DNA from: Cytophagales bacterium
Lineage (GTDB): Bacteria; Bacteroidota; Bacteroidia; Cytophagales; 172606-1
DNA length: 64,000 nucleotides
Assembly: GCA_030446715.1 (NCBI GenBank)
Contig: JAUJMU010000002.1
Span: forward strand, 32,672-96,671
Direction: 5' to 3'
Below are positions 63,911-64,000 of this stretch, in pieces. Numbering within the stretch: position 1 is the first letter of the stretch; every line of letters begins with the position of its first letter. A program made the position numbers and the translations under genes. Under the pieces are notes generated by a model. That model saw only the letters and a program-made list of their open reading frames with translations. It was not told where the DNA came from and ran no database searches.

Positions 63911-64000
63911 ATCTTTTTAGAATTGAGGAGTGAGAAGCCAGAAGCCGATGTACCCTCTTCCCACTCCTGACTCCTCACTTCTAACTTCTGACTTCTAACT

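Overview
The window looks like a chromosomal segment of a Bacteroidota bacterium, most likely a Cytophagales member close to Spirosoma and its relatives. This is inferred from gene content and style: a complete Mrp antiporter operon, a stressosome module without a sigma-B cassette, a CheB-CheR-PAS histidine kinase, many short dispersed palindromes and a moderately high GC content. No rRNA, tRNA or CRISPR array was seen, so the placement rests on protein families only.

Layout. 0-11 kb is housekeeping and metabolism: glycerol uptake (glpF, cut by the window edge, and glpK), an osmolyte ABC permease fused to its binding domain, a thioredoxin-reductase-like flavoprotein, D-lactate dehydrogenase, a patatin-like lipase, a small acyltransferase and the helicase hrpB. 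11.7-16.4 kb is a tightly coupled rsbR-rsbS-rsbT-phosphatase-histidine kinase operon with a divergent single-domain response regulator. It probably senses stress through a stressosome and passes the signal to phosphorelay output. 16.6-20.2 kb holds an RNA helicase and a frameshifted Gfo/Idh oxidoreductase. 20.5-26.6 kb is the mnhABCDEFG Na+/H+ antiporter operon. 27-31 kb carries small genes (TerB-like, MsrB lipoprotein, a sugar isomerase-like secreted protein) and a ChrB/AraC remnant.

31-56 kb is an accessory and decaying region. It has a GH1-RmlD fusion, two copies of an unnamed 76-residue protein, fragments of Tn3, IS21 and possibly IS982 transposition genes, and a PAS-GAF histidine kinase destroyed by frameshifts, a 151-bp MITE and a nonsense codon. 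A broken response regulator follows it. Just downstream lies an intact counterpart: CheB, a 1607-residue CheB-CheR-PAS kinase and a LuxR-type regulator. At 50.2-52.5 kb is a coupled three-gene cassette (NdpA-like protein, 62-residue protein, membrane protein), broken by a 137-bp TA-flanked MITE and a frameshift. A decayed IS630-type element borders it and has cut off a CsoR-like gene. Housekeeping resumes with a CtlX-like hydrolase, a metallophosphatase, smc and der. Between smc and der sit a DUF4375 gene bounded by inverted repeats and a RES/Xre toxin-antitoxin pair with visible operator palindromes.

One caution applies throughout. Several single-base indels fall in short homopolymers. Most lie in genes that are decaying by other signs too, but two hit the last codons of otherwise healthy genes (hrpB, metallophosphatase). 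Some frameshifts may therefore be sequence errors.
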